Assembly: GCA_902801205.1 (NCBI GenBank) | Contig: CADCHE010000004.1 | Span: forward strand, 1 to 64,000 | Length of the DNA: 64,000 bases | DNA from: an uncultured Bacteroidia bacterium | Lineage (GTDB): Bacteria > Bacteroidota > Bacteroidia > Bacteroidales > UBA932 | Reading direction: 5' to 3' | Shown here: piece by piece, positions 24,468 through 32,210 of the stretch | Layout of the letters: each line of letters opens with the position of its first letter | Numbering within the stretch: position 1 is the first letter of the stretch | Notes under the pieces: model-generated | The model's database searches: none | What the model saw: only the letters and a program-made list of their open reading frames with translations | What the model was told of the DNA's origin: nothing | Translations under genes and position numbers: made by a program

Positions 24468-25970
24468 ATGAAATACGGATTCGACAACGAAAAGTATCTG
24501 AGGATTCAATCAGAGCACATCAAGCAGCGGATCGCCACCTTCGGCGACAAACTTTACCTCGAATTTGGCGGAAAACTCTTCGACGACTACCACGCAAGCC
24601 GCGTCCTTCCCGGTTTCGAGCCCGACAGCAAGCTGAAAATGCTGATGCAGATGAAAGACGATGCCGAGATCGTCATTGTCATCAGCGCCGTCGACATCGA
24701 GAAGAACAAGGTCCGCAGCGACCTCGGCATCACCTACGACGTGGATGTCCTCCGGCTCCGCGAAGAGTTCATCGCCCGCGGCTTGAGCGTCAACAGCGTC
24801 GTCATTACGCATTTCAACGGCCAGTCCAGCGCCGAAGCCTACCGCAAGCGCCTGGAGAACATGGGAATCCGCGTCTACTACCACCACACCATCGAAGATT
24901 ATCCCCACAACGTCGCTCTCATCGACTCCGACGAAGGGTTCGGGAAGAACGACTACGTGGAGACGACACGCCCGCTCATCGTCGTCACGGCGCCCGGTCC
25001 CGGCAGCGGCAAGATGGCCGTCTGCCTGAGCCAGCTCTACCAGGAGAACAAGCGGGGCGTCAAGGCGGGATACGCCAAGTTCGAGACCTTCCCCATCTGG
25101 AACCTGCCCCTCACCCACCCGGTCAACCTCGCCTACGAAGCGGCGACCGCCGACCTGGAAGACGTCAACATGATCGACCCCTTCCACCTGGACGCCTACG
25201 GAGAGACCGCCGTCAACTACAACCGCGACGTCGAGATCTTCCCGGTGATGAACGCCATCTTCGACGACATCTTCGGCGCCACGCCGTACAAGTCGCCCAC
25301 CGACATGGGCGTCAACATGGTCGGCTACTGCATCAGCGACGACGAAGTCTGCCGTGAAGCCTCCCTGCAAGAAATCATCCGGCGCTACTACACAGCCGTC
25401 TGCAACTTCGCCGACGGGAAAGCCACGGAAGCGGAAGTGAACAAGCTCGCCCTGCTGATGAAGAAGGCGAAGATCACCACGGCCTACCGTCGGACCACCG
25501 TCGCCGCGCGGGAACGTCTCGAGAAGGCCGGCGGCCTGCTGCCCACCGCTGCGATCGAGCTGGCGGACGGTACGATCCTCACTGCGGAAACCAGTTCCCT
25601 GCTCGGTCCCAGCGCCGCCCTGCTGCTCAATTCGCTCAAGCACCTGGCCGGCATCGCGCACAATGTCAAACTCATCCCGCAGACGATGATCGCGCCCATC
25701 CAGAAGACGAAAGTCACCTACCTGCACGGACGCAACCCGCGCCTGCATACCGACGAAGTGCTGGTCGCCATCTCGATGATGAGCCTGATCGACGAGAACT
25801 GCAAAATGGCCCTCGAACAGCTGCCCAAGCTCGCCGGCGCGCAGGTCCACTCGACCGTGATGCTGAGCGAGGTCGACCGCAGGACATTCAGCAAACTGGG
25901 GCTGGGCGTCACCTGCGACCCCGTCCGGAAGATCAAAGACCCGAAGACGGCTGTCGAGGAAGAGGTTTAG
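24468..25970 (+). CDS. DUF1846-family protein
   Basis: 500 residues, cytoplasmic. MKYGFDNEKYLRIQSEHI, GDKLYLEFGGKLFDDYHA and VTAPGPGSGKMAVCLSQLY are features of DUF1846 (PF08903), a widespread and very conserved family of about 500 residues whose biochemical role is not established to my knowledge. The PGPGSGKMA loop resembles a P-loop, and the N-terminal half has a Rossmann-like pattern. The full length suggests an intact gene. Its 3' end overlaps the convergent porin gene by 38 bases. Confidence 0.93.
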   Translation: MKYGFDNEKYLRIQSEHIKQRIATFGDKLYLEFGGKLFDDYHASRVLPGFEPDSKLKMLMQMKDDAEIVIVISAVDIEKNKVRSDLGITYDVDVLRLREEFIARGLSVNSVVITHFNGQSSAEAYRKRLENMGIRVYYHHTIEDYPHNVALIDSDEGFGKNDYVETTRPLIVVTAPGPGSGKMAVCLSQLYQENKRGVKAGYAKFETFPIWNLPLTHPVNLAYEAATADLEDVNMIDPFHLDAYGETAVNYNRDVEIFPVMNAIFDDIFGATPYKSPTDMGVNMVGYCISDDEVCREASLQEIIRRYYTAVCNFADGKATEAEVNKLALLMKKAKITTAYRRTTVAARERLEKAGGLLPTAAIELADGTILTAETSSLLGPSAALLLNSLKHLAGIAHNVKLIPQTMIAPIQKTKVTYLHGRNPRLHTDEVLVAISMMSLIDENCKMALEQLPKLAGAQVHSTVMLSEVDRRTFSKLGLGVTCDPVRKIKDPKTAVEEEV

Positions 25971-26952
25971 TGATGATGTCCGCCCGCCAGGTGACACCGA
26001 TGTCGATGTTGGTGCGGCGCACGGCGTTGTCGCGGTAGAAGACGGCATGCAGCCGCAGATGGTCCCTGCCAAGCGGGAACCACTCCAATCCGCCCCCCGC
26101 ATACAGGTATTCCGTTCCCGGCGCGATGACCGCGTCGAAAGGCCGTCCGTCGGCATCGACGTTCTCGGCGAGATTGCGCTCATATCCCGCTTTGGCGCAG
26201 AGGTTCCAGTCGCCGACACTCCAGATCAGTTTCGAAATCACGGAGAAATCGCCCAGGAAGAAATGCTTCTGTGTCAGCCCCGTACGGTTCATCAAATCGA
26301 TGTCGAAAATCGCATCCCGGAAGATGAAATGGTTTCCGAGGGCCGTATAGTGGATGTAGTGCGACTCCGCGTCCTCCACCATGTTCACGCTCCAGAGGGT
26401 CTTCCACCAAGGCGCGAACTGCCCGCCCCAAGCCAGGTTCCAGGCGTAGACGGACATGTAGCCGAGCGAAAGCGGTGAGTTGCACACCTGCGCCACGAAC
26501 CGCTGCGACGGGGAGAATTCGTAGGCGCCGGTAATCCCGAAACTGTAGGCCTGGTAGAGGTTGTTGCAGAACTGGCTGTAGAAATACACGTCGATCGGAG
26601 GGGCGTCGTATTCATAGCCGCCGATGAGGACCGCCTGCTTGCCGGCCGTCAGGCTCCAGCGCGGGGTGGCCTGCCACGTGACGCACATGAAATCGGTGGC
26701 ATTGAACATGTTCCGTTCGTCGAACACCTTCTTGTTCAGGCGCTGGCGGATCCGGTACGTGACGTTTTCGGACACATGTCCCAGCAGGTGCAGGTTCAGG
26801 TACTCGCCGACCAGCTGGCTGCGGTACGTACCCGGTTCCGTCTCCTGGTGGAAGGAAGTGCGCATATCCAGGTAGAAACGGTCGACCGCGTTCTGGGCGC
26901 GGACCGGAAGGCACAGGAGCGGCAGGGCGAGCAAAAGAAGGATACGGTTCAT
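25933..26952 (-). CDS. Outer-membrane porin, OprO/OprP type
   Basis: 339 residues with a signal peptide (MNRILLLLALPLLCLPVRAQ). The mature part is a chain of amphipathic beta-strands ending in aromatic residues (YLNLHLLGHVSENVTYRIRQRL, ATPRWSLTAGKQAVLIGG, FFLGDFSVISKLIW, LRLHAVFYRDN), as in the phosphate-selective porin family PF07396 in Bacteroidota. The LTAGKQ motif is typical there. The natural substrate in this genus is unknown. A TAATTTCG box lies on the minus strand at 26972-26979, 19 bases before the ATG. The 3' end overlaps DUF1846 by 38 bases. Confidence 0.82.
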   Translation of the reverse strand: MNRILLLLALPLLCLPVRAQNAVDRFYLDMRTSFHQETEPGTYRSQLVGEYLNLHLLGHVSENVTYRIRQRLNKKVFDERNMFNATDFMCVTWQATPRWSLTAGKQAVLIGGYEYDAPPIDVYFYSQFCNNLYQAYSFGITGAYEFSPSQRFVAQVCNSPLSLGYMSVYAWNLAWGGQFAPWWKTLWSVNMVEDAESHYIHYTALGNHFIFRDAIFDIDLMNRTGLTQKHFFLGDFSVISKLIWSVGDWNLCAKAGYERNLAENVDADGRPFDAVIAPGTEYLYAGGGLEWFPLGRDHLRLHAVFYRDNAVRRTNIDIGVTWRADIITKPLPRQPSSGL

Positions 26953-26984
26953 CGCACGGTGGTTGTCACCGCGAAATTAGAGGA

Positions 26985-26992
26985 TAATTTTG
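26985..26992 (+). promoter_or_regulatory. -7 box for the YitT gene
   Basis: TAATTTTG, exact TAnnTTTG, 50 bases before the ATG at 27043. It shares the 90-base divergent gap with the porin promoter. Confidence 0.5.
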
Positions 26993-27042
26993 ATTTGTCA
27001 AAGAGAATTGTCAAATTTGGGAAACGTTTTGATTCAGCCAAC

Positions 27043-27951
27043 ATGAACGAAATCCTCAAGACCCTGACGTCTGGAAAGTTCTGGAAGGAGCTTGTCATCA
27101 TGACGCTGGGAATGGCTGTCGGTGCGGCGGCCGTCTATTACTTCCTGATGCCGAGCAAACTGATCATCGGCAGCATCTCCGGCCTCTCCATCGTACTCTC
27201 CGAAATCTTCGGCAAAGCCGGCATTCCCATCAAGGTGTCCACCATCATCCTGGTCATCAATGCCATCCTGCTGGTCCTCGCCTGGTTCCTGATCGGAAAG
27301 GAATTCGGACTCAAGACCGTTTACACCGCCCTCATCCTCGGTCCGCTCGTAGACCTCTGGGACAAGGTCCTCCCCTACCAGAAGCTCCTGTCCGGCGGCG
27401 CATCCGTCATGAACGACCCCTGGCTCGACCTGGTCTGTTTCGTCCTCCTGCTCAGCGTCTCGCAGGCCATCCTCTTCCGGATCAACGCCTCCACGGGCGG
27501 CCTGGACATCCTCGCCAAGATCGTCAACAAATACCTGCACTTCGACATCGGAGCCTCCGTCTCCATCGCCGGCGCCATCATCTGCTGCACCGCCTTCGCC
27601 ATCAATCCCTTCCGGATGGTCGTCCTCGGCCTCATCGGCACCTGGATGAACGGCCTCGTCGTCGACTATTTCACCGACACGTTCAACAAGCGGAAGCGTG
27701 TCTGCATCATCAGCGACAACTACCAGGAGATCCGCGACTACATCGTCGGCACGCTCGACCGCGGCTGCAGCCTCTACACGCTTCACGGCGGCTTCTCCGG
27801 TGAGGAAAAGACCGAAGTCGTCACCCTGCTCACACCGAACGAATACGCCGCCCTCTTCAACTTCATGAAAGAGAAGGGCGTCGACGCCTTCGTCACGGCC
27901 GGCAACGTGAGCGAAATCTACGGCAAATGGCACACGAAGAAATCACATTGA
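27043..27951 (+). CDS. YitT-family membrane protein with DUF2179 domain
   Basis: 302 residues from ATG 27043. Five membrane helices cover residues about 15-210, with the family pattern IIGSISGLSIVLSEI, ASTGGLDILAKIVNKY (the TGG turn is a YitT hallmark) and AINPFRMVVLGLIG. The C-terminal 80 residues (RKRVCIISDNYQEIRDYIV...TLHGGFSG) form the cytoplasmic DUF2179 domain. The function is unproven; the family is often called an efflux or YitT/YczE-type membrane protein. The open frame upstream to 26776 runs through the porin's 5' end and is not used. DUF4923 follows 13 bases later. Confidence 0.93.
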   Translation: MNEILKTLTSGKFWKELVIMTLGMAVGAAAVYYFLMPSKLIIGSISGLSIVLSEIFGKAGIPIKVSTIILVINAILLVLAWFLIGKEFGLKTVYTALILGPLVDLWDKVLPYQKLLSGGASVMNDPWLDLVCFVLLLSVSQAILFRINASTGGLDILAKIVNKYLHFDIGASVSIAGAIICCTAFAINPFRMVVLGLIGTWMNGLVVDYFTDTFNKRKRVCIISDNYQEIRDYIVGTLDRGCSLYTLHGGFSGEEKTEVVTLLTPNEYAALFNFMKEKGVDAFVTAGNVSEIYGKWHTKKSH

Positions 27952-27964
27952 TCCCCCGAAAGAC

Positions 27965-28600
27965 ATGAAAAAGACCCTCCTCTCCCTGATCGCCGCATCG
28001 GCCCTCCTGGTATCCGGATGCGCGCTCATGAACCCCTCCGCAACGGAGGACGACACTTCCCTCCTCGGCGCCATCTTCGGCTCCATCTCCGGAAAGGGCG
28101 CCGCGAATGCGATCGCCAGCGTCATCGGCCTGACGAAAGTCACCGAGGCGGACCTTGTCGGCGCCTGGAAATACAGCGCCCCCGGATGCGCCTTCACCTC
28201 CGACAAGTTGCTCGCCAAAGCCGGCGGCGAAGTGGTGGCGGGCCAGATCAAGGAAAAGCTCGGCCCCTACTACCAGAAATTCGGAGTCAAGGCGGCGAAC
28301 ACCTTCTTCACTTTCGCCGAAGACAAGTCTTTCAACGGAAAGATCTTCGGCTTCCCGCTCAGCGGCACGTACACGTACGACGAATCCAAGAGCATGGTCC
28401 AGATGAAGACGCTGCTCCTGACGGTCAACGGCTACGTCAAGAAGAACGTGGACGGCATCGCCTTCCTCTTCGACGCAGACAAACTCCTGAGCATCATGCA
28501 GATGGTCGCTTCCGTCAGCAACGACACGACCCTCGCCACCATCGGAGAGCTGAGCAAGCAATACGACGGCGTGAAAATCGGATTCGACATGAAGAAATAA
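27965..28600 (+). CDS. DUF4923-family lipoprotein
   Basis: 211 residues. A lipoprotein signal ends LLVSGC. The mature part has the DUF4923 features: an Ala/Gly-rich helix, VTEADLVGAWKYSAPGCAFTSDKLLAKAGGEVVAG, and a beta-barrel-like end with FGFPLSGTYTYD. The domain is known from many gut Bacteroidales and has no assigned function. It begins 13 bases after the YitT gene and is probably on the same transcript. Confidence 0.88.
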   Translation: MKKTLLSLIAASALLVSGCALMNPSATEDDTSLLGAIFGSISGKGAANAIASVIGLTKVTEADLVGAWKYSAPGCAFTSDKLLAKAGGEVVAGQIKEKLGPYYQKFGVKAANTFFTFAEDKSFNGKIFGFPLSGTYTYDESKSMVQMKTLLLTVNGYVKKNVDGIAFLFDADKLLSIMQMVASVSNDTTLATIGELSKQYDGVKIGFDMKK

Positions 28601-28606
28601 CGCGGA

Positions 28607-29638
28607 CTATCCCCGCAGCGCCTCCGCCAGGCTGTCGACCTGTTCCTGCGTCGTCGCCCAGCTGGTCGCGAAGCGGACGACCGTCCTCCCGTCCGGAAGG
28701 TTCTCCCAGGTGTCGAAAGCGGCATGACGGGAGATCCTTTCTTTTTGCGCCGCATCCAGTACGACGAACTGCTGGTTCGTCGGCGAATCCAGGTACATCT
28801 CATACCCGTGCGCCCGGAACAGGTCACGCACCTGCATGGCGCGGCGCACACCGTTCTCCCCCAGCCGGAAATACAGCCCGTCCGTGAAGAGGACATCGAA
28901 CTGCAGGGCGGTCAGCCGGCCCTTCGCAAGGAGCGCGCCGTGCTGCTTGATGCTCGTAAAGAAGCCTTCCGGAGCGTTCCCACGCGGGAAGACAACCGCC
29001 TCGCCGCAGAGGGCGCCGACCTTCGTCCCACCGATGTAGAACACGTCGCACAGCGCAGCAAGGCCGGGCAGGTCGATTTCGCAGGCCGCGCTGGCCAGTC
29101 CGTAACCGAGCCGCGCTCCGTCCACGTACAGCGGCAGGCCGTACGTATCGCAGACCGCGCGGATGGCCCGGAGTTCGTCCAGGGTGTACAGGGTCCCGTA
29201 TTCCGTCGGGAAGGAAAGGTAGACCATGCCGGGAGCGGCCATGTGCGCATGGCTGGGGTCGGCGTGGAAGGCCGCCAGGGCGGTCCGCAGATCCGCCGGG
29301 GAGAATTTCCCGTCGCGCTGCGGCAGGGTGATGACCTTGTGCCCGGTATATTCCACGGCACCCGCCTCATGGACGGCGATATGGCCGGTCGCGGCCGCGA
29401 TGACCCCCTCATACGGGCGCAGCAGCGAGGCGATGACCGTCGCGTTGGTCTGCGTGCCGCCGCTCAGGAAAAAGACATCTGCTTCCGGGCAGCCCGCCGC
29501 CGCACGGATCTTCTCCCGCGCAGAGGCGGTGAACCGGTCCGAACCGTAGCCCGGGGCCTGTTCCAGGTTGGTTTCCGCCAGGCGGCGGAGAATATCGGGG
29601 TGGCACCCCTCGCTGTAATCGTTGACAAAGGAAACCAT
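28607..29638 (-). CDS. ltaE: Low-specificity L-threonine aldolase (PLP-dependent)
   Basis: 343 residues. It has the fold type I beta-eliminating lyase layout: the N-terminal NDYSEGCHPDILRRL, GGTQTNATVIA (60-70), the DGARLGYGLA segment with Asp173 that holds the cofactor nitrogen, and YIGGTKVGALCGEA, in which Lys206 forms the Schiff base. It should split threonine or allo-threonine to glycine and acetaldehyde in the cytoplasm. ATG 29638 is the natural start; the frame remains open for 76 codons upstream but crosses the promoter. The stop lies 6 bases past the end of DUF4923, convergent. Confidence 0.92.
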   Translation of the reverse strand: MVSFVNDYSEGCHPDILRRLAETNLEQAPGYGSDRFTASAREKIRAAAGCPEADVFFLSGGTQTNATVIASLLRPYEGVIAAATGHIAVHEAGAVEYTGHKVITLPQRDGKFSPADLRTALAAFHADPSHAHMAAPGMVYLSFPTEYGTLYTLDELRAIRAVCDTYGLPLYVDGARLGYGLASAACEIDLPGLAALCDVFYIGGTKVGALCGEAVVFPRGNAPEGFFTSIKQHGALLAKGRLTALQFDVLFTDGLYFRLGENGVRRAMQVRDLFRAHGYEMYLDSPTNQQFVVLDAAQKERISRHAAFDTWENLPDGRTVVRFATSWATTQEQVDSLAEALRG

Positions 29639-29655
29639 GGTACTTCTTTTATTGG

Positions 29656-29663
29656 CAAAGATA
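29656..29663 (-). promoter_or_regulatory. -7 box for the threonine aldolase gene
   Basis: CAAAGATA on the plus strand is TATCTTTG on the minus strand, an exact match, 17 bases before the ATG at 29638. It is back to back with the plus-strand box at 29684. Confidence 0.65.
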
Positions 29664-29683
29664 CGTTTTCTGACGAAAAGTGT

Positions 29684-29691
29684 TATATTTG
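29684..29691 (+). promoter_or_regulatory. -7 box for the coiled-coil gene
   Basis: TATATTTG, exact TAnnTTTG, 28 bases before the ATG at 29720. Confidence 0.65.
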
Positions 29692-29719
29692 GCAGACAAA
29701 TGATAAAAACACGACGAAA

Positions 29720-30298
29720 ATGAAAAACAGATTCTTCCTTTGCCTCCTGACGGCAGCCGCCCTCCTCTGCGGCCCCGGGCTCTACGCACAGAACGATATC
29801 GTCAAAGAAGCCGGACAGGCCCTCGAAGAAGGTCGCCAGGCCGTCGATGACGCGAAGAAGGCGCACGATAAAGCCAAAGACAGATACAACAACGACATCC
29901 GCGGTCTCGAGCGGTCCCTGGACCGTGCCGAACGCGACCTCAAGCGCGCACAGGCGGACCAGAAGAAGATTTCCGAATCCCTCAAGGCCTCCAAGGAAAC
30001 CTTGAAGGCCAAGAAGGAAGCACTCAAGCTTGAGAAATCCGCCGGCGCCGACGCCGCGACCCTCCGGCAGGCCAAGAACGAGATCTCACGCCTTACCAAG
30101 CAGGTCAAGAACGAGCAGGGCGAGCTCAAGAAGGTGAAGAAAGAGATCACCAAGGCCAAGAAGGACCGCGACAAGGCCAAGAAAGAGATCCGCACCCTGA
30201 AGAAAGACGTCAAGAGCGCCAAGAAGGATGTCAAGAACGCCGAGAAGAACCTGAAAAAGACCCAGAAAGAGCAGGTCGAAAACCTCAAGACCCTCTAG
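29720..30298 (+). CDS. Secreted coiled-coil protein, Lys-rich
   Basis: 192 residues from ATG 29720. The signal peptide (MKNRFFLCLLTAAALLCGPGLYAQ) is followed by a continuous Lys/Glu/Ala-rich heptad-like helix through to the end, with repeats such as AKKDRDKAKKEI and AKKDVKNAEKNLKK. It has no globular domain. It should be a periplasmic rod or spacer protein. The frame is open from 28724 on the opposite strand of threonine aldolase, but that part is an antisense shadow. I recognise no named family. Confidence 0.82.
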   Translation: MKNRFFLCLLTAAALLCGPGLYAQNDIVKEAGQALEEGRQAVDDAKKAHDKAKDRYNNDIRGLERSLDRAERDLKRAQADQKKISESLKASKETLKAKKEALKLEKSAGADAATLRQAKNEISRLTKQVKNEQGELKKVKKEITKAKKDRDKAKKEIRTLKKDVKSAKKDVKNAEKNLKKTQKEQVENLKTL

Positions 30299-30301
30299 AC
30301 G

Positions 30302-30613
30302 CTACTGCGCGGCTTTCGTCCCGCTGAAACGGGTCGGATAGTCCCCGAACAACAGCGAAAACTGCAATGTCTCACCGGTCAGCGTGCCGGTGAGATTTTT
30401 TACATGGTAGCGGCTCACCGGTCCGCCCATCGCCAGCGGGTCCACGCCATCACAGGACAGCGTGACCGTATTCCCGGAGACCGACAGCGCGACGTCCGGG
30501 ATCGTGACGTCGATCGTGACGGGCATCTGCGGGACGAATTTGATCTTGTACATCGTCAGGGTCGCCGTTTTTCCGTCCTCCGACGGGGTAAAATCGACCC
30601 GGATGCCCCGCCG
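30302..30613 (-). pseudogene. 3' remnant of a calycin-like domain gene
   Basis: On the minus strand, after an in-frame TGA at 30614-30616, the frame reads VDFTPSEDGKTATLTMYKIKF, then further strands and a DYPTRFSGTKAAQ end (103 codons in all). This is the second half of a calycin/lipocalin-like barrel of the sort found in Bacteroidota lipoproteins. No signal peptide, N-terminal strands or proper start are present; the only ATG (30553) is internal. Together with the neighbouring ZIP fragment it marks a deletion that joined two genes. Confidence 0.6.
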
Positions 30614-30622
30614 TCAGATCCA

Positions 30623-30763
30623 TCAACCCATGACGCCGGAAGCGAAGCCCAGCAGGATCTTCTGCACGAGCGCAGGCATCTGATCCCGCAGGAAGAAAAC
30701 GAAGGCGGCACCGGCAGCCGTACCCGCCAGAGGCACCAGTAAAGCAATCCAAATAGCGTTCAT
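30623..30763 (-). pseudogene. 5' remnant of a ZIP-family metal transporter
   Basis: A 46-codon frame from ATG 30763 to a TGA at 30623-30625. It contains one membrane helix (WIALLVPLAGTAAGAAFVFF), then DQMPALVQKILLGFASGVMG and the stop. Full ZIP transporters of this type continue LLGFASGVM with AASVWSLLIP and seven more helices, so the gene is cut exactly inside the second helix. Too short to work. The fragment keeps its own promoter-like TATCTTAG on the minus strand at 30769-30776. It is shorter than usual ORF cut-offs. Confidence 0.7.
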
Positions 30764-30807
30764 GTCCGCTAAGATACGGAATATTTCTGCGAAAAATGGG
30801 CGGATGC

Positions 30808-30838
30808 TTTGTTTTTTCGTCCAACTTCCTTATATTTG
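30808..30838 (+). promoter_or_regulatory. Promoter of tRNA-Val
   Basis: A -33 TTTG (30808-30811) and a -7 TATATTTG (30831-30838) are spaced by 19 bases, an ideal Bacteroidota promoter, ending 16 bases before the tRNA gene. Confidence 0.75.
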
Positions 30839-30854
30839 CAGTCCAAACAAGGAC

Positions 30855-30932
30855 AGGGGTGTAGCTCAGTCGGTTTAGAGCGCTTCAGTCACATTGAAGA
30901 GGTCATCGGTTCGAGCCCGATCATCCCTACCA
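30855..30932 (+). tRNA. tRNA-Val (anticodon CAC), CCA encoded
   Basis: All arms fold: acceptor AGGGGTG with CATCCCT (one G-T pair), D arm GCTC...GAGC, anticodon stem CTTCA/TGAAG with loop GTCACAT and anticodon CAC at 30883-30885, five-base variable loop, T arm ATCGG/CCGAT with TTCGAGC. The CCA end is encoded at 30930-30932. The anticodon reads GUG. Confidence 0.93.
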
Positions 30933-30936
30933 CGAA

Positions 30937-30978
30937 AAGAGAGACCCAAAGCCATGCGGCTTGCGGTCTCTCTTCCCT
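30937..30978 (+). terminator. Hairpin terminator after tRNA-Val
   Basis: AAGAGAGACC (30937-30946) pairs exactly with GGTCTCTCTT (30965-30974), enclosing an inner GCC/GGC pair, followed by a C/T-rich run. It should end the tRNA transcript before the isomerase-like gene. Confidence 0.7.
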
Positions 30979-31022
30979 TTTCCGGGAAAGATTCGTATCT
31001 TGCACCTATAAAAGACACCGAC

Positions 31023-32210
31023 ATGATCTCCATCTACACACTGACGTCCGCCTTGCACGACGAAGCGGCCGTCCGGCAAGCGACCGAGGGCTTCCTCGGC
31101 AGCATCGGGCTGGAATACACCCTGAAAGGAAACGACTTCTCCGACTATGGCCGGGCCGGCCTCGACCTCATCTTCGTCCGCACCGGCGGGACAGAGGGGT
31201 TGTTCACCTCCCTGCTGCCCGCCCTGCAGGCAGCTTCGCAGGCTCCCTTCTACCTGCTCGCCTCCAACCAGAGCAACTCCCTGGCCGCTTCGATGGAAAT
31301 CCTCTCCTACCTGCGGGCAGCGGGCCTTCCCGGCGAAATCCTGCACGGCAGTCCGGAGCAGGTCCGGGAGCGGATCCTTTTCCTGGAAGCGCAGGCCCGG
31401 GCCCGCAACGCCCTCCGGGGACTACGGCTCGGGGTCATCGGCAAGCCGTCCGACTGGCTGATCGCCAGCCAGGCCGACTACGGGAAAGTCCGTGAACGGC
31501 TCGGCATCGAACTGAGCGACATCCCCATGCAGGAATTGCTCGACCTGTACGCATCCGTGCCGCAGATCGCCTTCCAGGACAGGGAAAGCACCGTTCCGGA
31601 AGCGGTCCGCCGCTCCCTCCCCGACGCCCGGCGTCTTTTCTTCGCACTCAAGGATCTGGCCGTCAAGCACCGGCTCGGCGGCCTGACCATCCGGTGCTTC
31701 GACCTGCTCACCGCCATCCACAACACAGGATGCCTGGCACTCGCGCTGCTGAACGCGGAGGGAACGACCAGCGGCTGCGAAGGCGACGTTCCCGCCCTGC
31801 TGTCCATGGCCATCGCCCGGGCCGTTACGGGAGAAGCCTCCTTCCAGGCCAATCCTTCCCGCATCGATCCGGCAACGGGAGAAATCCTGTTCGCGCACTG
31901 CACGGTGCCGCTGAGCATCGTGTCGGAATATACCTTCGACACACACTTCGAGTCCGGGATCGGCGTCGGCATCCGGGGCAAACTGCCGGAAGGCCCCGTG
32001 ACCGTTTTCAAGGTGTCGGGCGAGCTTTCCCGCCACTACGTGGAAGAAGGGGAACTCCTGCGCAATACGGCAGAGGAGAACCTCTGCCGTACGCAAGTGG
32101 TGGTCCGCCTGCCGCAAACGGATTATTTCCTGTCCGCTCCCATCGGGAACCACCATATCCTCATCCCGGGGCACCACAAGGCCGCCCTGGAGGCCCTACT
32201 CGGGGCGTGA
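31023..32210 (+). CDS. L-fucose/L-arabinose isomerase-like protein
   Basis: 395 residues from ATG 31023, with a TATCTTGC box 24 bases upstream. The N-terminal half carries Rossmann-like strands (DLIFVRTGGTEGLF, LRLGVIGKPSDWLI), and the C-terminal half has the fucose-isomerase C-domain pattern: GLTIRCFDLLT, GTTSGCEGDVPALLSMAIARAVTG with the acid residue expected at the metal site, LFAHCTVPLS and the terminal GNHHILIPGHH. Classical fucose isomerases are near 590 residues, so this is the short family. The substrate may be a deoxy- or pentose sugar; no kinase or aldolase gene is adjacent. Cytoplasmic. Confidence 0.82.
   Translation: MISIYTLTSALHDEAAVRQATEGFLGSIGLEYTLKGNDFSDYGRAGLDLIFVRTGGTEGLFTSLLPALQAASQAPFYLLASNQSNSLAASMEILSYLRAAGLPGEILHGSPEQVRERILFLEAQARARNALRGLRLGVIGKPSDWLIASQADYGKVRERLGIELSDIPMQELLDLYASVPQIAFQDRESTVPEAVRRSLPDARRLFFALKDLAVKHRLGGLTIRCFDLLTAIHNTGCLALALLNAEGTTSGCEGDVPALLSMAIARAVTGEASFQANPSRIDPATGEILFAHCTVPLSIVSEYTFDTHFESGIGVGIRGKLPEGPVTVFKVSGELSRHYVEEGELLRNTAEENLCRTQVVVRLPQTDYFLSAPIGNHHILIPGHHKAALEALLGA

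Noticed and set aside
24510..26219. 569-codon open frame on the minus strand
   Set aside because: Antisense of DUF1846. The Val/Asp-rich composition is a mirror of its codons.
30855..30932. Reading the tRNA as tRNA-Met or tRNA-Ile
   Set aside because: With a five-base anticodon stem CTTCA/TGAAG the loop is GTCACAT, and the anticodon is CAC, which reads valine.
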